Below the pieces are notes generated by a model. The model saw only the letters and a list, made by a program, of their open reading frames with translations, had not been told where the DNA came from and ran no database searches. Shown piece by piece: positions 17,422-26,316 of a stretch of 64,000 nt of DNA (positions are counted from its first letter, which is position 1; the number at the start of each line of letters is the position of its first letter). A program made the position numbers and the translations under genes. This stretch comes from Streptomyces sp. AC555_RSS877 (GTDB lineage: Bacteria; Actinomycetota; Actinomycetes; Streptomycetales; Streptomycetaceae): contig NZ_JAGMUK010000079.1 in NCBI RefSeq assembly GCF_019049245.1, forward strand, positions 143,479 through 207,478, read 5' to 3'.

Positions 17422-18444
17422 ATGTCCGACACCCGCACTCCGCCCGCCACCAGCCGCGAATGGCGTCTGCTCAGCCGCCCCGTCGGCTGGCCCAAGCCCG
17501 AGGACTTCGAGCTGGCCGAGGCGGAGATCCGGCAGCCCGGCCCCGGCCAGGTACTCGTGCGCAACGCGTACCTCTCGGTCGACCCGTACATGCGCGGCCG
17601 GATGAGTGCCGCCAAGTCCTACGTGGCCCCCTTCGAGCTGGGCAAGGCCATGCAGGGCGGTGCGGTCGGCGAGGTCGTCGCCTCCCAGGCCGAGGGCATC
17701 GCCGTCGGCGACCACGTGCTGCACTTCGGCGGCTGGCGCGAGTACGCCACCTTCGACGCCCAGCAGGCGGTCAAGGTCGACCCCGAGGCCGCCCCGCTCT
17801 CCACGTACCTCGGCGTCCTCGGCATGACCGGCCTCACCGCCTACGCCGGCCTGCTGCGCACCGCCGCCTTCAAGGAGGGCGACGCGGTCTTCGTGTCCGG
17901 CGCGGCCGGCGCGGTCGGCAGCCAGGTCGGCCAGATCGCCAAGCTCAAGGGCGCCTCCCGGGTCATCGGCTCGGCCGGCTCCGACGAGAAGGTCAAGCTC
18001 CTCGTCGAGGAGTACGGCTTCGACGCGGCCTTCAACTACAAGAGCGGCCCGGTCGCCCAGCAGCTGCGCGAGGCGGCCCCGGACGGGATCGACGTCTACT
18101 TCGACAACGTCGGCGGCGACCACCTGGAGGCGGCCATCGGCTCCCTCAACCGCGACGGCCGGATCGCCGTCTGCGGAATGATCTCGGTGTACAACAACAC
18201 CGAGCCCGCTCCCGGCCCGAGGAACCTGGCCCGCCTCATCCAGACCCGCGGCCGCATCGAGGGCTTCCTGGTCGGCGACCACTACGACCTCCAGCCGCAG
18301 TTCGTCCAGGAGGTCGGCCCCTGGGTCGCCTCGGGCGCGCTCAAGTACCGCGAGACGGTCGTCGAGGGCATCGAGAACAACCTGGAGGCCTTCCTCGGTG
18401 TCCTGCGGGGCGACAACACCGGGAAGATGATCGTCAAGCTCTGA
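17422..18444 (+). CDS. NADP-dependent zinc-less medium-chain oxidoreductase (CurA/leukotriene B4 dehydrogenase type)
   Basis: 340 aa from ATG 17422. N-terminal GroES-like domain with SVDPYMRGRM, the signature of the prostaglandin reductase/CurA/double-bond reductase group; no zinc ligands. Rossmann domain with SGAAGAVGSQVGQIAKLKG, and IDVYFDNVGGDHLEAAI near the active site. Such enzymes reduce activated alkenes (enones, quinone-like electrophiles) with NADPH. It is controlled by the divergent MarR gene, suggesting induction by a reactive electrophile. It is followed by a strong bidirectional terminator. Confidence 0.9.
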   Translation: MSDTRTPPATSREWRLLSRPVGWPKPEDFELAEAEIRQPGPGQVLVRNAYLSVDPYMRGRMSAAKSYVAPFELGKAMQGGAVGEVVASQAEGIAVGDHVLHFGGWREYATFDAQQAVKVDPEAAPLSTYLGVLGMTGLTAYAGLLRTAAFKEGDAVFVSGAAGAVGSQVGQIAKLKGASRVIGSAGSDEKVKLLVEEYGFDAAFNYKSGPVAQQLREAAPDGIDVYFDNVGGDHLEAAIGSLNRDGRIAVCGMISVYNNTEPAPGPRNLARLIQTRGRIEGFLVGDHYDLQPQFVQEVGPWVASGALKYRETVVEGIENNLEAFLGVLRGDNTGKMIVKL

Positions 18445-18530
18445 CCTGCGGGGCACGTCTTCCGGACCTCGAAGGCGGCGAACGGCGGCATCACCGTGAC
18501 GTTCGCCCGGCCTGCTCGTCACCTACGACG

Positions 18531-18569
18531 ACGGAGGCCGCACCCCTGGACGTGGGGTGCGGCCTCCGT
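18531..18569. terminator. Bidirectional terminator between convergent genes
   Basis: Perfect 16-bp arms ACGGAGGCCGCACCCC and GGGGTGCGGCCTCCGT with loop TGGACGT. It serves the oxidoreductase (+) and the hydrolase (-). Confidence 0.85.
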
Positions 18570-18571
18570 CC

Positions 18572-19732
18572 CTACCTGCTGTCCGCAGCGAGCGCCGCGT
18601 TGTGCACCGCCCGCACCAACCGCTCGTTCTCCGGCGCCGCCCCGCCGGGGAACGCCATCCGGCGACGGGTGTAACCGTAGGCGAGCCCGCCGCGCGGGTC
18701 CGCGAAGGCCTGCGAACCGCCCGCGCCGCTGTGCCCGAAGGTCCCGGCGCCCAGGAACGGGTGCCAGACGTCCGCCGTCGCCTGGAAGCCGAGCCCGTAC
18801 GACTTGTGCGCCCGGGCCACCAGGTCGTACCCGGTCGAGTGGATCTGCCCCACCTCGGCGACGGTGTCCGGCTTCAGCAGCGGCGGCCGCCCGTCCACCT
18901 CGCTGATCGCCGCCGCGTACATCCCGGCGAGCCCGCGAGCGGAGGCGACCCCGCCCGCCGACGCCGGTCCCTTCGCGCGTACGGCACGGGAGTTGGCGTA
19001 GTCGACCAGGTCACCCGAGTCCGGGACGTGCTGGTTGAACGCGATCGAGGAGAGTGTGTGCGGGCCGGTCGCCACCGAGTCCAGCAGCGCCTGCTGCGTC
19101 GCCGTCGGGGCCATCGGCCGCACGGACCGGTAGCGGGGCTCCAGCGCCTCGGGCAGCCCCAGGAAGAAGTCGAGGCCGTACGGGGCGCGGATGCGCTCCT
19201 CGTACACCTCCTGGAGCGTACGGCCGGTGGCGCGGCGGACGACCTCGCCGGTGAGCGCGCCGATGACGAGGGCGTGGTAGCCGAAGGCCGTGCCCGGCCG
19301 CCAGAACGGCCGCTGGTCCGCGAGCCGTTCGGCGAGAGCCCGGTCGTCGGCCAGCTCCTGCGGGCTGAACCCGGAGTCGAGGCCGACCAGGCCCGCCCGG
19401 TGGGCGATCAGGTCGCGCAGGGTGAGCCCGCCCTTGCCCTCGGCGCCGAACTCCGGCCAGTAGTACGTCACCTTGCGGTCCAGTTCGAGCGTGCCGTCCT
19501 GCACGAGGAGCGCGACCACGAGGTGTGCGGCGCCCTTGGTCGACGAGAACACGCCGTAGAGGGATCCGGCGTCGGCGCCGTCCCCCGCCCACAGGTCGAC
19601 GACTTGCCGCCCGTGCACGTACGCGCACAACTGCCCTTCGTAGTCCGGCAGTTCGCCCGCCACGAAGGCGGCGAACTCCTCGCGCACCGCCTCGAATCCG
19701 TCCGCGACCGTGCCGTGGATCTCCTGTGTCAT
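18572..19732 (-). CDS. Serine beta-lactamase-fold hydrolase/esterase
   Basis: 386 aa, no signal peptide, so cytoplasmic. It belongs to the beta-lactamase/class C penicillin-binding family with esterase-like members (EstB type). The nucleophile motif S-x-x-K is SSTK in YGVFSSTKGAA (about residue 68). The YHALVIGALTGEVV tyrosine motif follows, and the third-element region is FGHSGAGGS. QLCAYVHGRQVVDLWAG is the conserved N-terminal strand pair. Physiological substrate is unknown; most such actinobacterial proteins are esterases or peptidases rather than true beta-lactamases. Its ATG start and the upstream small gene's stop overlap by four bases. Confidence 0.88.
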   Translation of the reverse strand: MTQEIHGTVADGFEAVREEFAAFVAGELPDYEGQLCAYVHGRQVVDLWAGDGADAGSLYGVFSSTKGAAHLVVALLVQDGTLELDRKVTYYWPEFGAEGKGGLTLRDLIAHRAGLVGLDSGFSPQELADDRALAERLADQRPFWRPGTAFGYHALVIGALTGEVVRRATGRTLQEVYEERIRAPYGLDFFLGLPEALEPRYRSVRPMAPTATQQALLDSVATGPHTLSSIAFNQHVPDSGDLVDYANSRAVRAKGPASAGGVASARGLAGMYAAAISEVDGRPPLLKPDTVAEVGQIHSTGYDLVARAHKSYGLGFQATADVWHPFLGAGTFGHSGAGGSQAFADPRGGLAYGYTRRRMAFPGGAAPENERLVRAVHNAALAADSR

Positions 19733-20213
19733 CCGCTCTCCTCACCTGTACCGCCATGTGCGTGCGCCACTGTGGACAGCGCCCGTGCGACCTGCGCGAA
19801 TTCCCCCTTCGGATGGTCCCGGAAGAGGGGTTCGGTGCCGAACAGAACGGCCCCCGAGCTACTGACGACCGAGGCCTGTCCGGCCGCCTGTGCGGGACCG
19901 CCGGAGCCGTCCTCCAGCGCCCGCCGGTGCCCGGAGACGAGCGGGTTCCCGGCCCCGTACGTCTGCTCCACCCGGACCTCCGGCCCGAGGCCGGTGAACC
20001 AGACGGGCGTGTACACGAACCCGTGGTCCGGCGCACCGGCGGTCACCTGCCCCGAATTCACCACCCGAACCTCGCCGTTGGCGTCCCCGTCGCCCTCGAC
20101 CGGCTCGACCGGCTCGGCCGGGTGTGAGGGCTGCGCAGAAGTGAGGCCGCCGCGGTGACGGCGAGGGCCGTGATCGGGTCAGGTCTCGCAGGAACGGTTC
20201 TCCTGGTGCGCAC
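19729..20213 (-). pseudogene. Small exported protein gene with an apparent frameshift
   Basis: A GTG at 20213 sits five bases after AGGAGG and begins MRTRRTVPARPDPITALAVTAAASLL, a plausible signal peptide. That frame then degrades into an Arg/Thr/Ser run and stops at 20058. A different frame, open from about 20178, reads TSAQPSHPAEPVEPVEGDG and continues to a coherent 111-residue C-terminal part (VNSGQVTAGAPDHGFVYTPVWFTGLGPE... to 19729). The best explanation is one gene of about 160 codons broken by an indel between about 20130 and 20178, by mutation or sequencing error. No family is recognised. The stop overlaps the next gene's ATG, which supports the downstream frame being genuine. Confidence 0.55.
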
Positions 20214-20372
20214 GCGTACCTCCTGAGGGGCTTCCTGAGATCGGTACGGCGAGGTGCACCTGTTCGACTCAACCGCAACAGGGGCAGTTCGTGGCGCGGG
20301 TGCCCCGGAGGGCGCGGCACCGGGTGAGGTGGGCCGACAAGTGAGCCGACGACCGCCCGATAGAGTTCCCCC

Positions 20373-21188
20373 ATGCGCGATCTCGGGGCGGGATTCAAGT
20401 ACCTCCTGGAGGGCCAACGGTGGGTGGCCCGGCACGGCAGGCAGTTCGGCTTCGGCCTCCTCCCGGGCCTGATCACCCTCGTCCTCTACGCGGCGGTCCT
20501 CGTCGCCCTCGCGCTGTGGGGGGAGGACTTCGTCGCGTGGGCGACCCCGTTCGCCGACGACTGGACGAGCCCCTGGGCAGGCCTCTTCCGCGGCTTCCTC
20601 ACCGCGGTGCTGTTCGCCCTCGCCCTCCTCCTCTCCGTCATCACCTTCACCGCGGTCACCCTCCTGATCGGCCAGCCCTTCTACGAGAACCTCTCCGAGA
20701 AGGTCGACCGGGACGTCTCGCCCGACGGCACCGCCCCCGAGTCCGGCCTCCCGCTCTGGCGCGAGCTGTGGATCTCGGCCCGCGACAGCCTCCGCATCCT
20801 CGTGCGCGCCCTGCTCTGGGGGATCCTGCTCTTCGCGCTCGGCTTCGTCCCGGTCGTCGGCCAGACGGTCGTCCCGGTGATCGGCTTCCTCGTCACCGGC
20901 TTCTTCCTCACCCAGGAACTCACCTCCGTCGCCCTCCAGCGCCGTCGCGTCGAACTCCGCGACCGCCTCGCCCTCCTCCGCTCCCGCAGGACCCTGATCT
21001 GGGGCTTCGGCACCCCGCTGGCCGTGTCCTTCCTCATCCCCTTCGTCGCGGTCTTCCTGATGCCGGGCGCGGTAGCGGGCGCGACGCTCATGGCCAGGGC
21101 ACTCCTGGGCGAGGAGACGAACGACCCAGCCCGTCCGGGGGTCTCCCCTTCGGGGGCGCTTGAGGACAAGACCCTTCGGGCCGACTAG
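20373..21188 (+). CDS. EI24-domain (CysZ-like) membrane protein
   Basis: 271 aa with four to six hydrophobic segments (FGFGLLPGLITLVLYAAVLVALALW, FLTAVLFALALLLSVITFTAVTLLIG, ILLFALGFVPVVGQTVVPVIGFLVTGFFL, FGTPLAVSFLIPFVAVFLMPGAV). IGQPFYENLSEKV and the helix AVAGATLMARALLGE are typical of the EI24/CysZ-like family. Cytoplasmic loops are Arg-rich. The family includes a sulfate permease in proteobacteria, but actinobacterial members are uncharacterised. The last 20 residues (PARPGVSPSGALEDKTLRAD) are encoded by a dispersed repeat resembling the one at 4861-4891, and the stop codon lies at the edge of a MITE-like element, so the natural C-terminus may have been replaced. Confidence 0.85.
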   Translation: MRDLGAGFKYLLEGQRWVARHGRQFGFGLLPGLITLVLYAAVLVALALWGEDFVAWATPFADDWTSPWAGLFRGFLTAVLFALALLLSVITFTAVTLLIGQPFYENLSEKVDRDVSPDGTAPESGLPLWRELWISARDSLRILVRALLWGILLFALGFVPVVGQTVVPVIGFLVTGFFLTQELTSVALQRRRVELRDRLALLRSRRTLIWGFGTPLAVSFLIPFVAVFLMPGAVAGATLMARALLGEETNDPARPGVSPSGALEDKTLRAD

Positions 21189-21409
21189 GGCCTGTCCGGC
21201 GGATCATGCCGCAGACGCGGGGCCTGGCCCGCCGATCTGCGGCGTTGTCGTCGGTTGCCGACTCCCCCACTCTCGACTTCGCTCGAGCGGGGGGACCCCC
21301 ATCGCGTCGACGCCCTCCGTCGCCTTGCAGCTCGACGCACCAGGCCCCGCTCACCTGCGTCGACGAGGCGCCGCGGATGTCCTGCGACCTGATCCGCCGG
21401 ACAGGCCCT
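21187..21409. mobile_element. 223-bp MITE-like element with perfect 20-bp terminal inverted repeats
   Basis: Ends are AGGGCCTGTCCGGCGGATCA (21187-21206) and its exact reverse complement TGATCCGCCGGACAGGCCCT (21390-21409). The interior has further imperfect palindromy and the motif GGGGGGACCCCCATCGCG that also occurs in the unrelated element at 35795. There is no ORF. No clear target-site duplication is seen. Its left end overlaps the stop codon of the EI24 gene. Confidence 0.7.
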
Positions 21410-21442
21410 GGCGGGGGCCGAACACGCCCCTCCCCGGCTCGC

Positions 21443-22696
21443 CTACGAACCCGACGCCCCCTCCACCGCCACCCGCACGATCCGTGTCACCTGCGCGATG
21501 ATGTCCACCCGGTTCCGCACGAACTCCGCATCCGTCACCACCCCGCTCGCCGGATCCGTGTTCCCCGCCCCGAACTGCAGCACAGGCGTGTGCACATGCC
21601 CACCCGGCAGCACGTCGCGCAACCCCAGCCGGTCCCGCAACAGCGTGGCCCGGTACGCGATCTCGTTGGACAGGTAGTTCCCGCCGCCCCCGGCCCGCGC
21701 GGTCGACCCGGGAGTCGGCCCGTCCGCCCGCACGACGGCCTCCGTGCCACCCGCCGGGATCTCGGTCACGCTCGTGTTGTCGTACACGGGGAACCGTCCG
21801 GTCTGTGCGGCCACGATCTTCCCGTACGGCAGGGTCGTCGTCGTCCACTGCGGCTGCGAGGCCGGATCGGCGACCGGGACGGTCTCGGTGCGGCCGATGG
21901 TGTCGTTGTCCGGGAAGCCGCCCCGCCAGGCCCCGTTGGTCCGCTCGATGTCGAACCGGCCCACCCGCCCCTGGCTCACGGTGGCGAAGAGATCCACCTT
22001 CCGCAGATACGGCCGCAGCGTCCGCTCCACCGTCCCTGCCGTGAAGTCCTGCCAGCGCACCGGGAAGACGACGGTCTCGACCCGCGCCGGCCCGTCCGCG
22101 GTCTCGATCACCGTGCCGTCGAGCGCGAGCGCGGTCGCCCCCGACGGGTTGGAGATCCGGATGTCCCGGTCCAGCGTGAACGGGTCGAAGCCGGTGACGA
22201 GAACCCGCTTGATCCCCTTGCCCTGCGGATACCGGACGGCGGTCTGACCGCGCGAGGTCCGCTCCAGCTCACCCAGCAGAGCCGCACGCCGGTCGTCCGC
22301 CAACCCGAACCCCGGCTCCCAGGTGCGCACCTCCCGCGTCATCGCCAGCCGGGCCCAGTACAACGGCCGGTCGTCGTCCCGACTGAGATCCCCGCCCGCC
22401 GGCCCCCGCCCCTGCGCCCGTCCGACGGCCCGCCGCCACAGCGCGGACCCCTCCCGTACGACGATCCGCCGCGCCTCGGCGTAGGAGCGGGCCGCACCGA
22501 GCTCCCGGGCGAACTCCCCGGTCACGGCGTCGAATCCGGACCGCCGGAGGATCTCCTGCGGCACCGCCCGGTCGAGCCGCTGCTCCTCGACGGTGGGTGT
22601 GAGGACCGCCTCGGCGGCGGACGCCTGCGTGGGGGCCGCCAGCCCGGCCACCAGGGCCAGTCCGAGCACGCCGATCCGAACACGTATGGAGTTCAC
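21443..22696 (-). CDS. Secreted pyroglutamyl-peptidase-I (C15) homologue with Ser in place of catalytic Cys
   Basis: 417 aa. A signal peptide covers residues 1-28 (GVLGLALVAGLAAPTQASA), unlike classical cytoplasmic PCP I of about 215 aa. An N-terminal helical extension runs to about 165, followed by a C15-like domain starting VLVTGFDPFTLDRDIRISNPSG. The Glu region (FDIERTNGAWRGGFPDND) and catalytic-His region (PGGHVHTP) align with PCP I. The nucleophile position, normally AGTFVCN, reads GGGNYLSNEIAYR, so Ser replaces Cys. It may be a serine enzyme, a binding protein or inactive. Remote homologues of this extended kind occur in Streptomyces; biochemistry is unknown. Confidence 0.8.
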   Translation of the reverse strand: MNSIRVRIGVLGLALVAGLAAPTQASAAEAVLTPTVEEQRLDRAVPQEILRRSGFDAVTGEFARELGAARSYAEARRIVVREGSALWRRAVGRAQGRGPAGGDLSRDDDRPLYWARLAMTREVRTWEPGFGLADDRRAALLGELERTSRGQTAVRYPQGKGIKRVLVTGFDPFTLDRDIRISNPSGATALALDGTVIETADGPARVETVVFPVRWQDFTAGTVERTLRPYLRKVDLFATVSQGRVGRFDIERTNGAWRGGFPDNDTIGRTETVPVADPASQPQWTTTTLPYGKIVAAQTGRFPVYDNTSVTEIPAGGTEAVVRADGPTPGSTARAGGGGNYLSNEIAYRATLLRDRLGLRDVLPGGHVHTPVLQFGAGNTDPASGVVTDAEFVRNRVDIIAQVTRIVRVAVEGASGS

Positions 22697-22789
22697 GGGA
22701 GTTCAGTTCCTTCCGTCGCGGTGGGGCGCGTGGGGTGCGAACGGCCGCAGTATCGCGTGACGGAAGTGGTCTACGCCATGGGGCGTGGC

Positions 22790-23062
22790 TCAGGGCGCCA
22801 TCAGCAGGGTGAGCACGAGCAGCGGAACCACCTGGAACACCGCGGCCCCACGCAGCCGGACCAGCCACAGCACCACACCGACGACCGCCACCGCCCCGCA
22901 GGCCATGCTCAGTTCGGCCAGCGGCGGTTCGTACGGCTCGTCGTTGACGCCCGCCGCCCACCCGGTCATGCCGGCCGCCAGCCACCCGTAGCCCACGGCC
23001 GCGATGTCGACGGGCAGCAGAGCGAGTACCGCGATGATGTTTCTCCCCCTCATAGGGCTCAT
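22790..23062 (-). CDS. Small integral membrane protein
   Basis: 90 aa with two to three hydrophobic segments (NIIAVLALLPVDIAAVGYGWLAAGM, LSMACGAVAVVGVVLWLV, AAVFQVVPLLVLTLLM). The loop AGVNDEPYEPPLAEL is probably extracytoplasmic. No family is recognised. It stands 94 bp from the C15-like gene and 40 bp from the TetR gene, all in the same direction. Confidence 0.65.
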   Translation of the reverse strand: MSPMRGRNIIAVLALLPVDIAAVGYGWLAAGMTGWAAGVNDEPYEPPLAELSMACGAVAVVGVVLWLVRLRGAAVFQVVPLLVLTLLMAP

Positions 23063-23102
23063 CGTCGTCCCTGAGGCCGGGCGGGCGCCTGAGTACGCGT
23101 AC

Positions 23103-23663
23103 CTAGGAGGCCTCGCCGAGCATCGCGAGGAAGTCCCGGAACGCCCCCGGCATGTCGACCGACTCCGGGTCCAGCAGCCACTGGTACTGCAGGCCGTCCA
23201 TCACCGCGACCAGCAGCGGGGCCGTGCGCTCCGGTGTGAGTCCGTTCGGCAGCCGGTCGCCGTACTCGGCGCGCAGGATCTGCGCCATGCTCGCCCGCAC
23301 CTGCGCGTAGCGCTCGGTGAAGTAGCCGCGCGCCGGATGCCCTTCGGTCACGCTCTCGCCGAGCAGTGCCGAGAAGGTCTGGACGATGCCGGGCCGCATC
23401 GCGTTGTACTCGACGAGCGAGGCCAGCAGGTCCAGCCGCAACCGCCGGGCCGGCACGGCGTCCCAGCGGTCCCGCTCCTCCAGCACGGCGACCAGCAGCG
23501 CGTCCTTCGTCGGGAAGTAGTGCAGCAGCCCCTGCTGGGTCAGCCCCACCCGCTCGGCCACCGCCGCGAGGCTCGCGCCCCGGTAGCCGCGCTCGGCGAT
23601 CACCTCCAGCGCGGCCGTGACGATGGCGGCCCGCCGCTCCTCGCTCCTGACTCTCGCGCCCAT
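23103..23663 (-). CDS. TetR-family transcriptional regulator
   Basis: 186 aa from ATG 23663 (MGARVRSEERRAAI); an upstream in-frame start at 23681 adds six residues. N-terminal helix-turn-helix: IVTAALEVIAERGYRGASLAAVAERVGLTQQGLLHYFPTKDALL. The C-terminal domain resembles the TetR_C_6/BetI-like group. It is divergent from the GH3 beta-glucosidase gene with 121 bp between, so it may control it, but no sharp palindrome is visible there. Ligand unknown. Confidence 0.88.
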   Translation of the reverse strand: MGARVRSEERRAAIVTAALEVIAERGYRGASLAAVAERVGLTQQGLLHYFPTKDALLVAVLEERDRWDAVPARRLRLDLLASLVEYNAMRPGIVQTFSALLGESVTEGHPARGYFTERYAQVRASMAQILRAEYGDRLPNGLTPERTAPLLVAVMDGLQYQWLLDPESVDMPGAFRDFLAMLGEAS

Positions 23664-23784
23664 GCCGTCACCGTACGACACCTGACCCGGGCATATGTAA
23701 CGGCAGAATAACGAAACCTACCGCTCTACAGGTGGTCGAGGCAGGATGAGAGGACCGCACGGACTTCAACGAGGAGGCACCGCC

Positions 23785-26214
23785 ATGGCGGGAACCCCGA
23801 CACCCCCGGACCTGGAGGCGGCCGTGGAGGCGGCCCTGAGCCGGCTCGACCTGGACGCCAAGGCCCGGCTGCTGGCCGGCCAGGACGCCTGGTCCCTGCC
23901 CGCCCTGCCGGAGATCGGCCTGCAGTCCCTCGTCATGTCGGACGGCCCCATCGGCGTCCGGGGCGTGCGCTGGACCGCCGACGACCCGTCCATCGCGCTG
24001 CCCTCCCCGACCGCGCTGGCCGCCACCTGGGACCCGGAACTCGCCCGCCGCGCCGGCACCCTCCTCGCCCAGGAGGCCCGCCGCAAGGGCGTCCACGTCC
24101 TGCTCGCCCCCACGGTCAACCTGCACCGCTCCCCGCTCGGCGGCCGCCACTTCGAGGCGTACAGCGAGGACCCGTACCTCACGGGCCTGATCGGCTCCGG
24201 CTATGTGGCCGGCGTCCAGTCCGGCGGCGTCGGTACCACCGTCAAGCACTTCGTCGCCAACGACGCCGAGACCGACCGCTTCACGGTGAACAACCTGCTC
24301 AGCGAGCGAACCCTGCGCGAGCTGTACCTCGCCCCCTTCGAGGCGATCGTCGCCAACGCCCACCCCTGGGGCATCATGACCGCCTACAACTCGGTCAACG
24401 GCACGACGATGACCGAGCACCACCACCTCGTGAACGAGATCCTGCGCGGCGAATGGGGCTTCGACGGCTTCAACGTCTCCGACTGGACCGCCGCCCGCTC
24501 CACCACCGCTGCCATCAACGGCGGCCTGGACGTGGCCATGCCCGGCCCGCACACCGTCTACGGCGACGCGCTCGCCCAGGCCGTACGCGACGGCGAGGTC
24601 GACGAGGCCACGGTCGACGGCGCCGTCCGCAACGTCCTGCGGCTGGCCGCCCGCGTCGGCATCCTGGAGGGCGCCGAGCCGGCCGTCACCGAACTGCCCG
24701 GCACCGTCGACGGCGAGGCCCTGGCCCGCGAGATCGCCCGCCGCTCCTTCGTCCTGGTGCGCAACGAGAACCAGGCACTTCCGCTGAAGCCGGGGACGGT
24801 CGCCCTCATCGGTGCCGCCGCCCGCGACGCCCGCGTCCTCGGCGGTGGCTCCGCCACCGTCATCCCGGCCCGGATCGTCTCCCCGCTCGACGGCCTCACC
24901 GCCGCCCTCCCCGAAGGCGCCCTCACCTACGCCGTCGGCGCCGACCCGAACACCGAACTCGCCGTCGCGGAGAAGGGCTTCGAGCTGCGGGCCGTCTGCC
25001 GCGACGCCGACGGCCAGGTCATCGGCACCGCCTCCGCGCCGAACGGCCAGCTCCAGTGGATGGGCGAGGACCTTCCCGAGGGCGTCACGCACGACCGTCT
25101 CCACACCGTCAAGCTGACCGGCATCTTCACCCCGCGCGACACCGGCGTCCACACCTTCGGCATCAAGGGCCTCGGCGCCTTCACCCTGCGCGTCGACGGC
25201 ACCACCTACTACGACGACGTCCAACGCCCCACCAAGGACGACCCGTTCCTCACCTTCTTCGGCGCCCCGGAGCCCCGCGCGCGGGCCGAACTCACCGCGG
25301 GCCGCCCGGTCGAGGTCTCCCTCACCCACACGGTCAGCTTCCCGGACGGCCTCCCGATGAAGGTCCTCTCCTTCGCCCTCGCCCACCAGGAACCGCAGCG
25401 CGACCCCGACGAGCTGATCGCCGAGGCGGTCGAGGCCGCCCGCGCCGCCGACACGGCCGTCGTCGTGGTCGCCACCACCGAACGCGTCGAGTCCGAGGGC
25501 TTCGACCGCGCCGACCTCACCCTCCCCGGCCGCCAGGACGACCTGGTCCGCGCGGTCGCCGCCGCCAACCCGAACACCGTCGTGGTCGTCAACGCCGGTT
25601 CCCCGGTCGAACTGCCCTGGCGCGACGAGGTGGCCGCCGTCCTGCTGAGCTGGTTCCCCGGCCAGGAGGGCGGCGACGCCCTCGCCGACGTGCTGACCGG
25701 CGTCCACGAACCCGGCGGGCGCCTCCCCAGCACCTGGGGCAGCCTCGCCGACGCCCCGGTCACCCAGGTCGTCCCGGACCACGGCGAGCTCCCGTACAGC
25801 GAGGGCGTCTTCATCGGCTACCCGGCCTGGGAGAAGCAGGGCCGCACCCCCGCGTACCCCTTCGGCCACGGCCTCGGCTACACCGGCTGGACCTACGAGT
25901 CGGTCGAGGTGCGGGGCACCACCGTCCGGGTCCGCCTGCGCAACTCCGGCACCCGCCCCGGCCGCGAGGTCGTCCAGGTCTATCTGGCCCCCGGCGAGCC
26001 CGACACCGAGCGCCCGGCACGCAGGCTGGCCGGCTTCGCGGGCGTCACCGCCGCCCCCGGCGAGACCGTCGAGGCCACCGTGGAGCTCCCGCGCCGCGCC
26101 TTCGAGGTCTGGGACGAGAAGGAGGGGTCCTGGTCGTTTGTGAAGGGTTCGTACGAGATCCAGGTGAGCCGCTCGATCTCGGACCGCCGGCTCACCGCGA
26201 CGATTAACGTCTGA
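23785..26214 (+). CDS. bglX: GH3 beta-glucosidase with PA14 insert and fibronectin-III-like end
   Basis: 809 aa from ATG 23785, after GAGGAGG; no signal peptide, hence cytoplasmic. Order: GH3 N-terminal barrel (about 25-330) with the substrate-binding KHFVANDAETDR and nucleophile Asp in FNVSDWTAA (about 232); first part of the GH3 C domain; a PA14-like insertion (about 390-530, TPRDTGVHTFGIKGLGAFTLRVDG); rest of the C domain (TTERVESEGFDRADLTLPGRQ); and an Fn3-like domain ending near 795. This is the architecture of PA14-containing bacterial beta-glucosidases. It probably cleaves imported beta-glucosides. Symbol by family only. Confidence 0.9.
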   Translation: MAGTPTPPDLEAAVEAALSRLDLDAKARLLAGQDAWSLPALPEIGLQSLVMSDGPIGVRGVRWTADDPSIALPSPTALAATWDPELARRAGTLLAQEARRKGVHVLLAPTVNLHRSPLGGRHFEAYSEDPYLTGLIGSGYVAGVQSGGVGTTVKHFVANDAETDRFTVNNLLSERTLRELYLAPFEAIVANAHPWGIMTAYNSVNGTTMTEHHHLVNEILRGEWGFDGFNVSDWTAARSTTAAINGGLDVAMPGPHTVYGDALAQAVRDGEVDEATVDGAVRNVLRLAARVGILEGAEPAVTELPGTVDGEALAREIARRSFVLVRNENQALPLKPGTVALIGAAARDARVLGGGSATVIPARIVSPLDGLTAALPEGALTYAVGADPNTELAVAEKGFELRAVCRDADGQVIGTASAPNGQLQWMGEDLPEGVTHDRLHTVKLTGIFTPRDTGVHTFGIKGLGAFTLRVDGTTYYDDVQRPTKDDPFLTFFGAPEPRARAELTAGRPVEVSLTHTVSFPDGLPMKVLSFALAHQEPQRDPDELIAEAVEAARAADTAVVVVATTERVESEGFDRADLTLPGRQDDLVRAVAAANPNTVVVVNAGSPVELPWRDEVAAVLLSWFPGQEGGDALADVLTGVHEPGGRLPSTWGSLADAPVTQVVPDHGELPYSEGVFIGYPAWEKQGRTPAYPFGHGLGYTGWTYESVEVRGTTVRVRLRNSGTRPGREVVQVYLAPGEPDTERPARRLAGFAGVTAAPGETVEATVELPRRAFEVWDEKEGSWSFVKGSYEIQVSRSISDRRLTATINV

Positions 26215-26238
26215 TCCGGGACAAGTTTCCCCACGACC

Positions 26239-26274
26239 AGCCCCGGCCCGGGTCCTGACCCCTGGGCCGGGGCT
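26239..26274. terminator. Terminator between the GH3 and mutarotase genes
   Basis: 11-bp stem AGCCCCGGCCC/GGGCCGGGGCT with a 14-nt loop. It lies between convergent genes and can serve both. Confidence 0.8.
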
Positions 26275-26316
26275 CATGACGTCCAATGGGCGAAGAACGT
26301 CCGACGGTAGGAACGT

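Noticed and set aside
23668..26286. 872-codon open frame antisense to the GH3 glucosidase (and similar long frames opposite 3245-4831, 6804-9293, 9128-11899 and 57638-59191)
   Set aside because: High GC third positions keep the opposite strand open. Their products are Arg/Gly/Val/Asp low-complexity sequence without any domain, and the coding strand carries recognisable enzymes.
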